64,000 nucleotides of DNA. Source: Paraferrimonas sp. SM1919 (GTDB lineage Bacteria > Pseudomonadota > Gammaproteobacteria > Enterobacterales > Shewanellaceae). Within the stretch, counting starts at the first letter, position 1; every line of letters starts with the position of its first letter. Below the pieces are notes generated by a model. The model worked only from the letters and a program-made list of their open reading frames with translations, had not been told where the DNA came from and searched no databases. Below, piece by piece: positions 38,019 through 47,880 of this stretch. The position numbers and the translations under genes are program-made. Location: NCBI RefSeq assembly GCF_010993985.1, contig NZ_WINH01000013.1, positions 40,981-104,980 of the forward strand. The letters are read 5' to 3'.

Positions 38019-39443
38019 ATGAAAGCCTCATTGCAACTCAAACTTAGCCAACAGCTGACAATGACACCTCAGCTGCAACAAGCCATTCGCTTATTGCAGC
38101 TCTCGTCATTAGAATTACAGCAGGAAGTTCAAGAAGCCTTAGATGCTAATCCTCTTCTAGAAGCTGAAGAACAACTAGGTGAAACTAAAACAGAAGAAAC
38201 CTTTGAAGCCAGTGAAGTTGATACTGGCGAAGCGCTTAATTCCGAACAGGTAAAAGATGACCTGCCCCTTGATACCCAATGGGAAGAAAGCTACAGCGCG
38301 CAAACTTCAACAAGCGCATCACCGGTTCATTCTTCAGAAGACTATGTATACCAAGGACAAACGGTTGAGAACTTAGAGCAACACTTACTTTGGCAAATGC
38401 AACTAACGCCATTTAGTGAGGTTGACAAAGCGATCGCTACCGCCATTATTGATGCCATAGACGAAAATGGCTATTTATGTCAAACCACTGAGGAAATTCT
38501 AAGCGCGATAGGTGATGATGACGTTGAACTTGATGAAGTTGTGGCAGTGTTAAAACGCATTCAACATTTTGACCCCATTGGCGTCGCAGCCCGAGACTTA
38601 TCAGAATGCTTAATATTACAATTAAACCAATTGCCTCCAGATACCCCTGCACTAGAGCACGCTAAAATTCTAATTGAGCATCATCTTGATACTCTGGCCG
38701 CTAAGGATTTTCGCGGTCTCGTAAAAAAAACGCGCCTTAAAGAGCATCAGCTTAAACAAGCACTAGAGTTAATTCAGACCCTCAACCCTAGACCAGGTAC
38801 GAGCTTAAACCTTAGTGATGAGAATTATATTATTCCAGATGTCACGGTGAAAAAGATTAATGGCAGATGGCGTGTCGAACTAAACTCTGATGCCATACCA
38901 AAATTGAATATTAATCAACAATATGCAGCATTGGCATCCAGTTCTAATAAGTCTGATAGTCAATTTATCAAGGGCCACTTACAAGAGGCAAAGTGGTTTA
39001 TTAAGAGCCTCGAAAGCCGCCATGACACTTTAATGAAGGTGTCAAACTGCATTGTGCAATATCAGCAAGGCTTTTTTGAGTATGGTGCTGAAGCAATGAA
39101 ACCTATGGTTCTAAATGATATTGCGGAGGCTTTAGACCTTCATGAGTCGACGATTTCCCGTGTAACCACCCAAAAATACATGCATACCCCTAAGGGTATT
39201 TTTGAACTTAAGTATTTTTTCTCTAGCCATGTTGCTACTGATGATGGTGGTGAATGCTCTTCCACAGCAATCAGAGCCATCATTAAAAAACTGGTTGCGG
39301 CCGAAAACCCTAAGAAGCCCCTAAGTGATAATAAAATTACAGAATTACTGGCAGAACAAGGGATTAAAGTTGCGAGAAGAACGATTGCAAAATATCGTGA
39401 TGTTTTGCAAATACCACCATCAAACCAACGGAAAATGCTCTAA
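38019..39443 (+). CDS. rpoN: RNA polymerase sigma-54 factor RpoN
   Basis: 474 residues. Region I ([34 protein letters not shown]) contacts enhancer-binding activators. An acidic linker and core-binding domain follow. The C-terminus carries the helix-turn-helix and the RpoN box ([21 protein letters not shown]). It would be the partner of LafK in this window. It is 74 bp after lptB, the standard context. Confidence 0.97.
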   Translation: MKASLQLKLSQQLTMTPQLQQAIRLLQLSSLELQQEVQEALDANPLLEAEEQLGETKTEETFEASEVDTGEALNSEQVKDDLPLDTQWEESYSAQTSTSASPVHSSEDYVYQGQTVENLEQHLLWQMQLTPFSEVDKAIATAIIDAIDENGYLCQTTEEILSAIGDDDVELDEVVAVLKRIQHFDPIGVAARDLSECLILQLNQLPPDTPALEHAKILIEHHLDTLAAKDFRGLVKKTRLKEHQLKQALELIQTLNPRPGTSLNLSDENYIIPDVTVKKINGRWRVELNSDAIPKLNINQQYAALASSSNKSDSQFIKGHLQEAKWFIKSLESRHDTLMKVSNCIVQYQQGFFEYGAEAMKPMVLNDIAEALDLHESTISRVTTQKYMHTPKGIFELKYFFSSHVATDDGGECSSTAIRAIIKKLVAAENPKKPLSDNKITELLAEQGIKVARRTIAKYRDVLQIPPSNQRKML

Positions 39444-39578
39444 AGTAAATATGATTATTTGCTGGCTTTTTCTGTAGCAGCGGATACAACTTTTAAGGGG
39501 TAGCGGTTACTCTTTAAACTGCACATTTGCAGAGAGATCATTTAACATTGCAACAGCTAAAGCAATTTTGTATTTAAC

Positions 39579-40022
39579 ATGGAAATATCGAATTTACTTG
39601 CCAAAGAGTGCGTTATTTGCACAAACATCAGCAGCAAGAAAAAAGTCTTAGAGCTGATCAGTCGCACTGCAGCTATAAAAACAAGCGATGTCACCGCTCA
39701 ACAATTTTTTGAAGCCCTAATCAATAGGGAAAGAATGGGCAGCACTGGCATAGGCAATGGGATCGCAATTCCCCATGGTAAACTTGATAACCTCAAAGCA
39801 CCGATTGCTGTACTTATAAAATGCGACCATGCAATAGAATTTGATGCTATGGATAATAAACCTGTAGACATCCTTTTCGCTCTTTTTGTGCCCACAGAGG
39901 ATTGCCAAGCACATTTATCAACTCTGTCTCAGGTGGCTCAATTATTTGGTGATAAGAGTATCACCAAAAAGCTGCGTCGAGCACAGGATAATGAACAACT
40001 TTATCAGGTAATTAACCCATGA
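39579..40022 (+). CDS. ptsN: Nitrogen PTS enzyme IIA PtsN
   Basis: 147 residues, EIIA-Ntr domain with the phosphorylated His 66 in GNGIAIPHGKLDN. It is a regulator of potassium and nitrogen metabolism rather than a sugar transporter. It overlaps rapZ by 4 bp. In many relatives hpf sits between rpoN and ptsN; here the 135-bp gap has no gene. Confidence 0.95.
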   Translation: MEISNLLAKECVICTNISSKKKVLELISRTAAIKTSDVTAQQFFEALINRERMGSTGIGNGIAIPHGKLDNLKAPIAVLIKCDHAIEFDAMDNKPVDILFALFVPTEDCQAHLSTLSQVAQLFGDKSITKKLRRAQDNEQLYQVINP

Positions 40023-40864
40023 AACTAGTGATAGTCTCAGGCCTTTCAGGTTCTGGAAAATCAATTGTCCAACGTACTTTAGAAGACTTAGATTTCTATT
40101 GTGTAGATAATTTACCTATCACTTTAATTAACAGTTTATTGACTGAATTAAAAGGCGGATTCGACAAAATCGCCATTAGTTTAGATGTTCGTAACTTAAA
40201 CTCTGATATTGATAACTCAATTATCTCTTTTGGTAACTTCCCAAAGGATATTGAAGTAACCAGTATTTTTCTTGATGCCAATAACGACGTCTTGCTTAAA
40301 CGATACACTGAAAGTCGTCGGATCCACCCCTTAGCTGCCAAAGAAAGTACTCTAGAAGGCGCAATTGAATATGAAAGAGAGCTCTTGCAGCCATTAAAGC
40401 AGGAGGCTGACCATATCATAAATACCAGTGAATCTACCATTTACGAGTTAGCTGATAAAATTAATCAACTCATCAATGGTCAAGTTGCAAAAGAACTGAT
40501 ACTAAACTTCACCTCTTTTGGCTTTAAGTATGGTCAACCTAAAGAGGCGGATTTTATGTTTGATGTCCGCTTCCTACCGAACCCTCACTGGGAAGAATCA
40601 CTGAGGCCATTTACTGGTCGCGATGAACCGGTGCAAAAGTTTCTTATGCAACAACAAGAAGTGAATAAACTGGAGATGCAAATCTACAATTTTATTGATA
40701 CTTGGTTGCCTTCATTAGAAAAAAACAATCGTAGCTACCTTACTGTGGCTATTGGTTGTACTGGTGGTAAACACCGCAGTGTCTATATGGTAGAAAAACT
40801 GGCTAACAGATTTAAAGATTCCATGCATAAAGTGGAAACCCATCATAGGGAATTGAATTTATGA
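40019..40864 (+). CDS. rapZ: RNase adapter protein RapZ
   Basis: 281 residues. The N-terminal P-loop domain has Walker A GLSGSGKS at residues 8-15; the C-terminal domain has the conserved GCTGGKHRSVY. In enterobacteria RapZ delivers sRNA GlmZ to RNase E and senses glucosamine-6-P. Overlaps of 4 bp on both sides place it in one operon with ptsN and npr. Confidence 0.96.
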   Translation: MKLVIVSGLSGSGKSIVQRTLEDLDFYCVDNLPITLINSLLTELKGGFDKIAISLDVRNLNSDIDNSIISFGNFPKDIEVTSIFLDANNDVLLKRYTESRRIHPLAAKESTLEGAIEYERELLQPLKQEADHIINTSESTIYELADKINQLINGQVAKELILNFTSFGFKYGQPKEADFMFDVRFLPNPHWEESLRPFTGRDEPVQKFLMQQQEVNKLEMQIYNFIDTWLPSLEKNNRSYLTVAIGCTGGKHRSVYMVEKLANRFKDSMHKVETHHRELNL

Positions 40865-41133
40865 GCCAGTGGGTGCGGGAAATTATGATAACCAATAAAC
40901 TCGGTATTCATACTCGTCCAGCAACTTTATTAGCCAAGCTAGCAATCCAATTCGATGCTAGAATTACCATACAACAAGGTGAAAAATCTGCGAATGCTGC
41001 CAGTGTATTAGGTTTATTGATGCTAGAAAGCTCCATGGGAAAGAATATTACTATCAGCGCCTGCGGTCATGACGCTGAAGCCGCTCTCGATGCAATCTGT
41101 CAGCTCATCCAGTCAGGTTTCGATGAAGTTTAA
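40861..41133 (+). CDS. npr: Phosphocarrier protein NPr
   Basis: 90 residues, HPr-like. The phosphorylated His 17 lies in NKLGIHTRPATLLAK. The region around the regulatory serine reads NAASVLGLLMLESSMGK. It passes phosphate from EI-Ntr to PtsN. Confidence 0.94.
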   Translation: MSQWVREIMITNKLGIHTRPATLLAKLAIQFDARITIQQGEKSANAASVLGLLMLESSMGKNITISACGHDAEAALDAICQLIQSGFDEV

Positions 41134-41152
41134 TAACATTTGAGGATATATT

Positions 41153-42514
41153 ATGGCTCTAGGTGTATTAGAAGAAGAACAAGCTGACATACGCCTAGCC
41201 CAAATTAATCAATCCTTAAGCCGAGGCATGTTCGTTCAAGTAAGAGAACTTTTACAGGAATTCGCCCCAGAAGAAGTTGCTCTGTTACTTGAATCCAGTC
41301 CATCGCAAACTCGCCAAATTCTATGGCGCTTGACCCCTGCCAGTCAACAAGGGGAAATCCTCGAAGAGCTTTCTGAAGATTTAAAAGATCAGTTCATTGC
41401 AAAAATGAGCACCGAGAGTCTGATCAATGCCACTGCCGGTATGGATACCGATGATCTTGCCTATATCTTAAGAAGCCTTCCCGACAGCGTTTACCAACTT
41501 GTACTGCAATCCATGGATTCCCAAGATAGGGCGCGAGTTGAGCAGGCACTTTCTTATCCTGAAGAAAGTGCTGGGGCATTAATGAATACCGATACCGTTG
41601 CAATTCGCCCCGATGTCTCTATTGATGTGATTTTGCGCTACCTAAGGCGAAGGGGTGATTTGCCGGATGCAACCGATACCTTATATGTGGTAGATAAAAA
41701 TGATCGCTTATTAGGTGGGGTTTATATTACCGATCTACTCACCAGTGATCCTAGTTTAAGTATCACCGAGATCATGAATGATCAGCTAGAAGCGATTTCA
41801 GCCACTATGGATGAGACTGAAGTCGCGCATCTATTTGAGCGATATGACTGGATTTCTGCCCCTGTAGTTGATTCTGAAGGGAATTTATTAGGACGTATCA
41901 CCATTGATGATATCGTCGATGTTATTCGTGAGGATGCCGAACATTCGATGATGTCCATGGCCGGTATGGAAGATGAAGCAGATACCTTTGGTCCAGTCCT
42001 TCAATCCACCCTTCGCCGCTCATTATGGCTTACAGTAAACTTATTTGCCGCCCTGTTAGCCGCATCGGTAAGCCATACGTTTGAAGCGACTTTAGAGCAA
42101 TTTGCAACGATTGCGGTATTGATGACAATCGTACCAAGCATGGGGGGCGTCGCTGGAAATCAAACTTTAGCGCTCGTTATTCGTGGTATCGCTCTTGGTC
42201 ACATTAGCGATGTCAATTCAAAATGGTTAATAGGTAAAGAAGCCGCAATTGGTTTGTTAAACGGGTTAATTTGGGCGAGCTTTGTTTTTATCGTAGTTTG
42301 GCTATGGCATGGCGACATTCGCTTCGGCATTCTAATTGGCGCAGCGATGTTATGTAATATGATTATTGCTGGCTTGGCAGGGGCTGCTATTCCATTGTTA
42401 CTTAAAAGACTTAATATTGATCCTGCGTTAGCTGGAGGAATGGCTTTGACGACCGTGACCGATGTTGCAGGGCTATTTATATTCTTAGGGTTAGCTACTT
42501 TAATTTTACTTTGA
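41153..42514 (+). CDS. mgtE: Magnesium transporter MgtE
   Basis: 453 residues. An N-terminal MgtE domain, two CBS domains (about residues 135-255) and five membrane segments from about residue 285 on, with the pore motif TIVPSMGGVAGNQTLALVIRG. It is gated by cytoplasmic magnesium via the CBS region. 19 bp after npr, so possibly read from the same transcript. Confidence 0.95.
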   Translation: MALGVLEEEQADIRLAQINQSLSRGMFVQVRELLQEFAPEEVALLLESSPSQTRQILWRLTPASQQGEILEELSEDLKDQFIAKMSTESLINATAGMDTDDLAYILRSLPDSVYQLVLQSMDSQDRARVEQALSYPEESAGALMNTDTVAIRPDVSIDVILRYLRRRGDLPDATDTLYVVDKNDRLLGGVYITDLLTSDPSLSITEIMNDQLEAISATMDETEVAHLFERYDWISAPVVDSEGNLLGRITIDDIVDVIREDAEHSMMSMAGMEDEADTFGPVLQSTLRRSLWLTVNLFAALLAASVSHTFEATLEQFATIAVLMTIVPSMGGVAGNQTLALVIRGIALGHISDVNSKWLIGKEAAIGLLNGLIWASFVFIVVWLWHGDIRFGILIGAAMLCNMIIAGLAGAAIPLLLKRLNIDPALAGGMALTTVTDVAGLFIFLGLATLILL

Positions 42515-42547
42515 GCATGAGGCTAAGGGTCACTCCCAGCCTCATGC
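42515..42547. terminator. Long hairpin between mgtE and pmbA
   Basis: 10-bp stem 42515-42524 with 42538-42547 (GCATGAGGCT / AGCCTCATGC) plus an inner GGG/CCC pairing. No long T-run follows. It lies between convergent genes and starts right after the mgtE stop. Confidence 0.6.
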
Positions 42548-42557
42548 TTGGCCTGAC

Positions 42558-43901
42558 TTAATTACCCGCTATTTTCATATTTTCAAGTAATATTGAACCT
42601 GTCTTTATTGTTGATCTATGATCTATATCGTCACTAATTGCCACCATGTTACGGTACATATCTTTCAAATTAGCCGCAATAGTAAATTCTTCAACTGGAT
42701 AGAGGATTTCGCCATTCTCGACATAAAAACCGGCGGCTCCTCTGGAGTAGTCACCTGTTACTGAGTTTACTCCTTGCCCCATGACTTCTGTGACCAATAT
42801 CCCTGTGCCCATTTTTTTAAGCAATGCGGACTTATTAATTTGGCTATTCGCTATTAACCAGTTATAAATCCCACCAGCATGCCCGGTACTCTGTAAGCCT
42901 AATTTTCTTGCAGAATAAGCACTGAGTAGATATTGACTTAAAATCCCTGCTTCGATTATTTCCCTATCTTTGGTCGCTACCCCTTCCGAATCAAATGCAG
43001 CACTGGCAAGCCCCATTTTTAAGTGTGGTCTTTCTGAAATATTAAACCATTGAGGAAAGATCTGAGTGCCCACAGCATCCATTAAAAAACTGGATTTACG
43101 ATAAATACTTGTCCCACTGATTGCTGATACTAAATGTCCCAATAAGCCAGTGGCCACATCGGCATCAAAAATCACAGGCAAACTTTGGGTTTTCAATTTA
43201 CGAGCATTTAAACGACTTTTCACTTTTTGAGCGGCGATTAGACCGATCTGTTCAGGATCTAACAAATCTTCAAATTTACGACTCACGGTATAATCGTAAT
43301 CTCGCTGCATACCTTGCTGATCTTTGGCAATGGCAACACAACTTAATCCATAACGGGAAGAACTATAGCCCTCTAAGACGCCATGGGTATTACCGTATAC
43401 TTTGGTACCAGTATGCCCACTGGCATTACCGCCATCTGACATTTCAATACCATGACTAAGCGCTGCTTTTTCCGCCGCTATCGCCATTTTCTCTAATTGA
43501 GCTGCATCCAATTGATGGGGATGGAAGAGGTCTAGATCTTCGGCTTGGGCAACCATCAATTCAGCATCAGCCAAACCATTACACTCATCCGCTTGGGTAT
43601 AGTTAGCAATCTCAATAGCTGCTTTAACACTTTGCTTAATAGCCTCATCACTTAAATCTGCAGTCGATGAGTTTCCTTTACAACCTTGTTTGTAAACACT
43701 GATCCCTAAGGCACCATCTTGATTAAACTCTACCGTTTCAATTTCACACATACGGGTAGCAACACTTAAGCCTTGCTGGCGACTAATCGCAACCTCAGCC
43801 TGCTCTGCCCCCATCTGCTTGGCATAATCCAAGGCTTTCGTGACGGCTTGCTTTAATTGCTCAAGTTGTACTTTTTGTTGGGAAGTATTCACAAGTATCA
43901 T
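42558..43901 (-). CDS. pmbA: Metalloprotease subunit PmbA (TldE)
   Basis: 447 residues. Partner of TldD in a heterodimeric metalloprotease that degrades unfolded peptides, matures microcin B17 and affects CcdA. It lacks the zinc-binding HExxH, as expected for TldE; the conserved end has NSVTGDYSRGAAGFYVENGE. tldD itself lies 1.6 kb downstream on the same strand, separated by darP and cysE. Confidence 0.94.
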   Translation of the reverse strand: MILVNTSQQKVQLEQLKQAVTKALDYAKQMGAEQAEVAISRQQGLSVATRMCEIETVEFNQDGALGISVYKQGCKGNSSTADLSDEAIKQSVKAAIEIANYTQADECNGLADAELMVAQAEDLDLFHPHQLDAAQLEKMAIAAEKAALSHGIEMSDGGNASGHTGTKVYGNTHGVLEGYSSSRYGLSCVAIAKDQQGMQRDYDYTVSRKFEDLLDPEQIGLIAAQKVKSRLNARKLKTQSLPVIFDADVATGLLGHLVSAISGTSIYRKSSFLMDAVGTQIFPQWFNISERPHLKMGLASAAFDSEGVATKDREIIEAGILSQYLLSAYSARKLGLQSTGHAGGIYNWLIANSQINKSALLKKMGTGILVTEVMGQGVNSVTGDYSRGAAGFYVENGEILYPVEEFTIAANLKDMYRNMVAISDDIDHRSTIKTGSILLENMKIAGN

Positions 43902-44068
43902 TTCCTAATTTTTGATAGCTACAGCATACCAGAAGCTAAAGCCACAGGACAGAATTAACCCCGATGCTATCGACAACGGCTATACCGGCTGTGACCATTG
44001 AGCAAAGATCCCAGTAACTGAATTTCCATGTTATTATTAGAAGATTATTATCAGCAGCAAGGTTAATC

Positions 44069-44590
44069 ATGGCTCGCAAAAAAAGAGATCCATTCGAAGC
44101 AGAAATCGAATATGAAATTGTTAGTAAAACCGAGATGAAAAGAGATATGGATAAACTCCAAAAGCTCGGAGAAGAACTCGTTATGTTACCAATAGATCAA
44201 CTCGATAAATTTGAACTTGATGAGACCGTGTTAGACGCCATTACATTGGCTCAAAAACTTAAAGGTAAGCATGAAGCTTTCAGACGCCAATTACAGTTTA
44301 TCGGTAAAGCTCTGCGGATGCTCAACCCTACGGATATTGAAGCCACTTTAGATAAAATTAATTCTAAACGCAGCCAATCTTCTGCGGAATTTTATGTTCT
44401 TGAAAACACAAGAGATACTCTAGTCGCTGAAGGCATATCTGCAATCAATGAACTGATGCAAGAATACCCTCACTTGGACAGGCAAAAACTTCGTAGCTGG
44501 GTTCGTACTGCACAAAAAGATGCAGAAAAAGGAATCCCCTCTAAAGCAGGTAAAGAACTGTTTCGCTATCTAAGAGAAGAGCTCGAATAA
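44069..44590 (+). CDS. darP: Ribosome-associated protein DarP (YjgA, DUF615)
   Basis: 173 residues. Highly charged and helical; the start KRDPFEAEIEYEIVSKTEMKRDMDKLQKLGEELV is close to YjgA. DarP binds pre-50S particles and aids large-subunit assembly. Divergent from pmbA, as in most gammaproteobacteria. Confidence 0.92.
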   Translation: MARKKRDPFEAEIEYEIVSKTEMKRDMDKLQKLGEELVMLPIDQLDKFELDETVLDAITLAQKLKGKHEAFRRQLQFIGKALRMLNPTDIEATLDKINSKRSQSSAEFYVLENTRDTLVAEGISAINELMQEYPHLDRQKLRSWVRTAQKDAEKGIPSKAGKELFRYLREELE

Positions 44591-44678
44591 TCTTCATTTT
44601 GCAAATTGGCCTATCTCAGTTATTCTGATTACGCTTACTTTATTAACTTTTAATTCCATTAAAGCATAAGGAAACTCC

Positions 44679-45467
44679 ATGACTATTAGCAGCTTTCAAA
44701 TTTGGCAGTCTCTCCATAAAGAAGCTGGCGAATTGGCAGGTCATGAAGATACTTTGGCCAGCTTTTTCCATACTAGTATCCTTAATCATAATTGTTTGTC
44801 ATCGGCTCTAAGTTACCTTTTAGCAATTAAACTTGGTAATGACACCATGCCAGCCATTGATCTTCGTGAGCTGTTCAAACAAGCTTATGCTCAACAACCT
44901 GAGCTTGTAGAAGCCGCGGCACAAGACATCGTAGCGGTTAGAGACCGTGACCCTGCGATTAGCGATTATTGTTCAGTGTTGTTGTACCTAAAGGGTTACC
45001 ACGCCATTCAATGTCATCGCATCGCTCACTGCTTATGGAGTAAAAATCGAAAATCTTTAGCAATCTATCTACAAAGTAGAGTATCAGAGCGTTTGGGGGT
45101 TGATATTCACCCAGCAGCCAGAATTGGCAAAGGGGTGATGTTTGACCATGCCACCGGCATAGTGATCGGTGAAACCTGTGTCATTGAAGACAATGTCTCT
45201 ATCATGCAATCGGTCACTCTGGGCGGTACAGGCAATGAAAGCGGCGATCGACACCCTAAAATACGCCAAGGGGTAATGATTGGTGCTGGTGCCAAAGTAC
45301 TTGGCAACATTGAAGTTGGTACTGGAGCTAAAGTTGGTGCAGGTTCAGTCGTTCTAAAAGATGTCGCCCCTCATACCACGGTTGCAGGTATACCAGCTAA
45401 AATCATGGGCTCACCATGCAGTGAAATGCCTGCATTAGATATGAAACAGAATATTTTTGATGATTAA
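44679..45467 (+). CDS. cysE: Serine O-acetyltransferase CysE
   Basis: 262 residues. It makes O-acetylserine, the first step of cysteine synthesis. The N-terminal SATase helical domain is followed by left-handed beta-helix hexapeptide repeats from about residue 145 (GKGVMFDHATGIVIGETCVIEDNV); the conserved catalytic His and Asp are in MFDHATG and ESGDRHPKI. It lies between darP and tldD and has its own leader, which separates the pmbA/tldD pair. Confidence 0.95.
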   Translation: MTISSFQIWQSLHKEAGELAGHEDTLASFFHTSILNHNCLSSALSYLLAIKLGNDTMPAIDLRELFKQAYAQQPELVEAAAQDIVAVRDRDPAISDYCSVLLYLKGYHAIQCHRIAHCLWSKNRKSLAIYLQSRVSERLGVDIHPAARIGKGVMFDHATGIVIGETCVIEDNVSIMQSVTLGGTGNESGDRHPKIRQGVMIGAGAKVLGNIEVGTGAKVGAGSVVLKDVAPHTTVAGIPAKIMGSPCSEMPALDMKQNIFDD

Positions 45468-45523
45468 AGTACTGTTTGCGGCTATGAATCGCTGATCAGG
45501 TTATTTAGCTTACTGGGCAAATT

Positions 45524-45549
45524 AAAAGGCGCTTAATGCGCCTTTTGTT
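45524..45549. terminator. Bidirectional terminator between cysE and tldD
   Basis: Stem 45524-45532 with 45538-45546 (AAAAGGCGC / GCGCCTTTT, loop TTAAT). Confidence 0.85.
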
Positions 45550-45551
45550 AA

Positions 45552-47003
45552 TTATGCGGTGCCACCAACAGTCATACCATCAATCAATAAACTTGGCTGA
45601 CCAACACCAACAGGAACACTCTGACCGTCTTTACCGCAGACACCAACGCCTTTATCTAAGGCTAAGTCATTTCCTATCATAGCAATCCTAGCCATAGATT
45701 CAGGGCCATTACCTATCAAAGTTGCCCCCTTAATAGGCTTAGTGATTTCACCATTCTCAATTAAGTATGCTTCCGAAGCCGAAAACACAAATTTTCCTGA
45801 AGTAATATCAACCTGGCCACCACCAAAATTAGCGGCATAAATACCATTTTCAACGGCTTTTATCATATCCTCAGGCTTGTCTTTACCTGCAAGCATATAG
45901 GTATTGGTCATTCTTGGCATAGGTAAATGGGCATAAGATTCTCTGCGACCATTACCCGTGGACTCGCCCCCCATTAATCTACCATTGAGTTTATCTTGCA
46001 TATAACCCTTGAGGATGCCATCTTCAATCAAGGTATTATATCGGCTAGGGGTACCTTCATCATCTATGCTTAAACTGCCTCTACGGCCCTCTAAAGTGCC
46101 ATCATCAACAACAGTAACCCCTTTTGCCGCAACTTTTTCACCTATACGGCCACTAAATGCAGAACTTCCTTTACGATTGAAGTCACCTTCTAAACCATGA
46201 CCAACCGCTTCATGCAATAGCACCCCCGGCCAACCATTGCCTAATACGACAGGTAATTCCCCCGCTGGTGCTTCTACCGCATCTAAATTGATTTGCGCTT
46301 GACGGACAGCTTCTCTAGCATATTCAAATACTTCCAAATCACCATTATTATCAGTTACAAACAATGGTTCATAACCATAACGCCCGCCCATGCCGCTGCC
46401 ACCACGCTCACGCTGACCATTTTGCTCTAAGACGACTGAACAATTTAAACGCACCAAAGGTCTAATATCAGCGGCTAAAGTCGAGTCACTGGCAGCGACT
46501 AATATCCTTTCATAAACAGCAGAAAGGCTAACAACAACTTGAACGATGCGCTCATCCAATGTCCTTATATAGCGATCGATTTGCTGTAAAAGTTGTATTT
46601 TTTTGGTTTGGCTATAGGCATTGATAGGATCCGCACCATCATATAGCACTTTGGCTGATACCTGAGTTAATGTTTGCGGCTTACTGCAATTCCCTGCATG
46701 CTCAATCCCTCTCGCCGCTAATACCGCTTGTTGTAAGGTAGCCTCACTAATTTCATCCGCGTATGAGAATCCTGTTTTTTCTCCAGCTATAGCTCTAACA
46801 CCTACGCCTCTCTCAATATGAAAACTGCCTTCCTTGATAATGCCATCTTCTAGTACCCAGCTTTCATTGCGACTATCTTGGAAGTAAAGATCAGCAAAAT
46901 CGATTTGATGATGGTGAGCTAACTCAAGCATATTTTGTATTTTATCGAAGTCTAAATTGCCTGGTAATAGCAACTCATTGGCAACATTTTCAATAATAGT
47001 CAT
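45552..47003 (-). CDS. tldD: Metalloprotease TldD
   Basis: 483 residues. The zinc-binding motif [11 protein letters not shown] (HExxxH) is present, which makes this the catalytic half of TldD/PmbA. Conserved C-terminus [19 protein letters not shown]. 58 bp after the nitrilase gene on the same strand, the usual yhdP-nitrilase-tldD order. Confidence 0.95.
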   Translation of the reverse strand: MTIIENVANELLLPGNLDFDKIQNMLELAHHHQIDFADLYFQDSRNESWVLEDGIIKEGSFHIERGVGVRAIAGEKTGFSYADEISEATLQQAVLAARGIEHAGNCSKPQTLTQVSAKVLYDGADPINAYSQTKKIQLLQQIDRYIRTLDERIVQVVVSLSAVYERILVAASDSTLAADIRPLVRLNCSVVLEQNGQRERGGSGMGGRYGYEPLFVTDNNGDLEVFEYAREAVRQAQINLDAVEAPAGELPVVLGNGWPGVLLHEAVGHGLEGDFNRKGSSAFSGRIGEKVAAKGVTVVDDGTLEGRRGSLSIDDEGTPSRYNTLIEDGILKGYMQDKLNGRLMGGESTGNGRRESYAHLPMPRMTNTYMLAGKDKPEDMIKAVENGIYAANFGGGQVDITSGKFVFSASEAYLIENGEITKPIKGATLIGNGPESMARIAMIGNDLALDKGVGVCGKDGQSVPVGVGQPSLLIDGMTVGGTA

Positions 47004-47061
47004 CTAAATTCCTATGAGCTGAATTTGCTCAGTAAATGATACATACAGACTTAATTTAGCC

Positions 47062-47880
47062 TTATTGGAGAGATAAACGCTTGTGCTCAAATACTGGCAT
47101 GTTGCTTCTTATCTCTGTCAGTCTCGATAGTTCAATGTCTATGCATAACCACCCAGTGCCCTGCTGTTTGCAGCCGAGAACCTCACCCCAAGGGTCAATC
47201 ACCATGGTATTTCCAAAAGTGGAGCGGCCATTGTCGTGTTTACCCCATTGTCCGGCTGCAACTACAAAACATTGGTTTTCAATCGCCCTAGCCCTCAGTA
47301 AAGTTTGCCAATGGGCTTTGCCGGTATTTTCAGTAAATGCCGCTGGTACAACTAAAATTTCAGCACCGCGTTGACGTTGGTGCTGGTACAGTTCTGGAAA
47401 ACGTAAATCATAGCAAATAGAAAGACCGAGTTTGCCAATATTAGTATCTACAACCTGTATTTTGTCACCAGCTTTAAATAGTTTGCTCTCTTGATAACCC
47501 TGACCATCATTGACATTGGCATCAAACAAATGCAGCTTATCATAATGAGCTAATACTTTCCCCTCAGGACTAAAGCAATAGCTACGATTGTAGAGTTTAT
47601 TGTTACCGGCATGAACACTTATTGAGCCTGCGATCATATAGCTATTTTTTTGCCTAGCCAGTTCGGCAAGCTTATCTCTTAGCGGATACTGCTGCATACC
47701 ATCTGCATTCTTGAGTTGTTGCTGTGCTCCTTGGCCAAAGAACAACGCACATTCAGGCAGAACGATCAATTGCCGGCCATCAACACTAGGCTCAAGTTGT
47801 TCAGCAAACTTATCCAGCTGTTGAAGGTTGACCTGTAGATTTTGGCTCGACTGCATTTGCAGTAGGCAAACTCTGACCAT
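47062..47880 (-). CDS. Nitrilase-superfamily amidohydrolase (YbeM/Nit type)
   Basis: 272 residues from the ATG at 47880, chosen because family members begin just before VCLLQMQSSQNLQVNL. That start lies inside the 3' end of yhdP, an overlap of 71 bp in another frame; AAGGA is 10 bp upstream. The catalytic Glu-Lys-Cys triad is visible in VLPECALF, YDKLHLFD and LSICYDLRFPELY. Eukaryotic Nit1 and bacterial relatives hydrolyse deaminated glutathione; that role is plausible but not shown. Confidence 0.87.
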   Translation of the reverse strand: MVRVCLLQMQSSQNLQVNLQQLDKFAEQLEPSVDGRQLIVLPECALFFGQGAQQQLKNADGMQQYPLRDKLAELARQKNSYMIAGSISVHAGNNKLYNRSYCFSPEGKVLAHYDKLHLFDANVNDGQGYQESKLFKAGDKIQVVDTNIGKLGLSICYDLRFPELYQHQRQRGAEILVVPAAFTENTGKAHWQTLLRARAIENQCFVVAAGQWGKHDNGRSTFGNTMVIDPWGEVLGCKQQGTGWLCIDIELSRLTEIRSNMPVFEHKRLSLQ

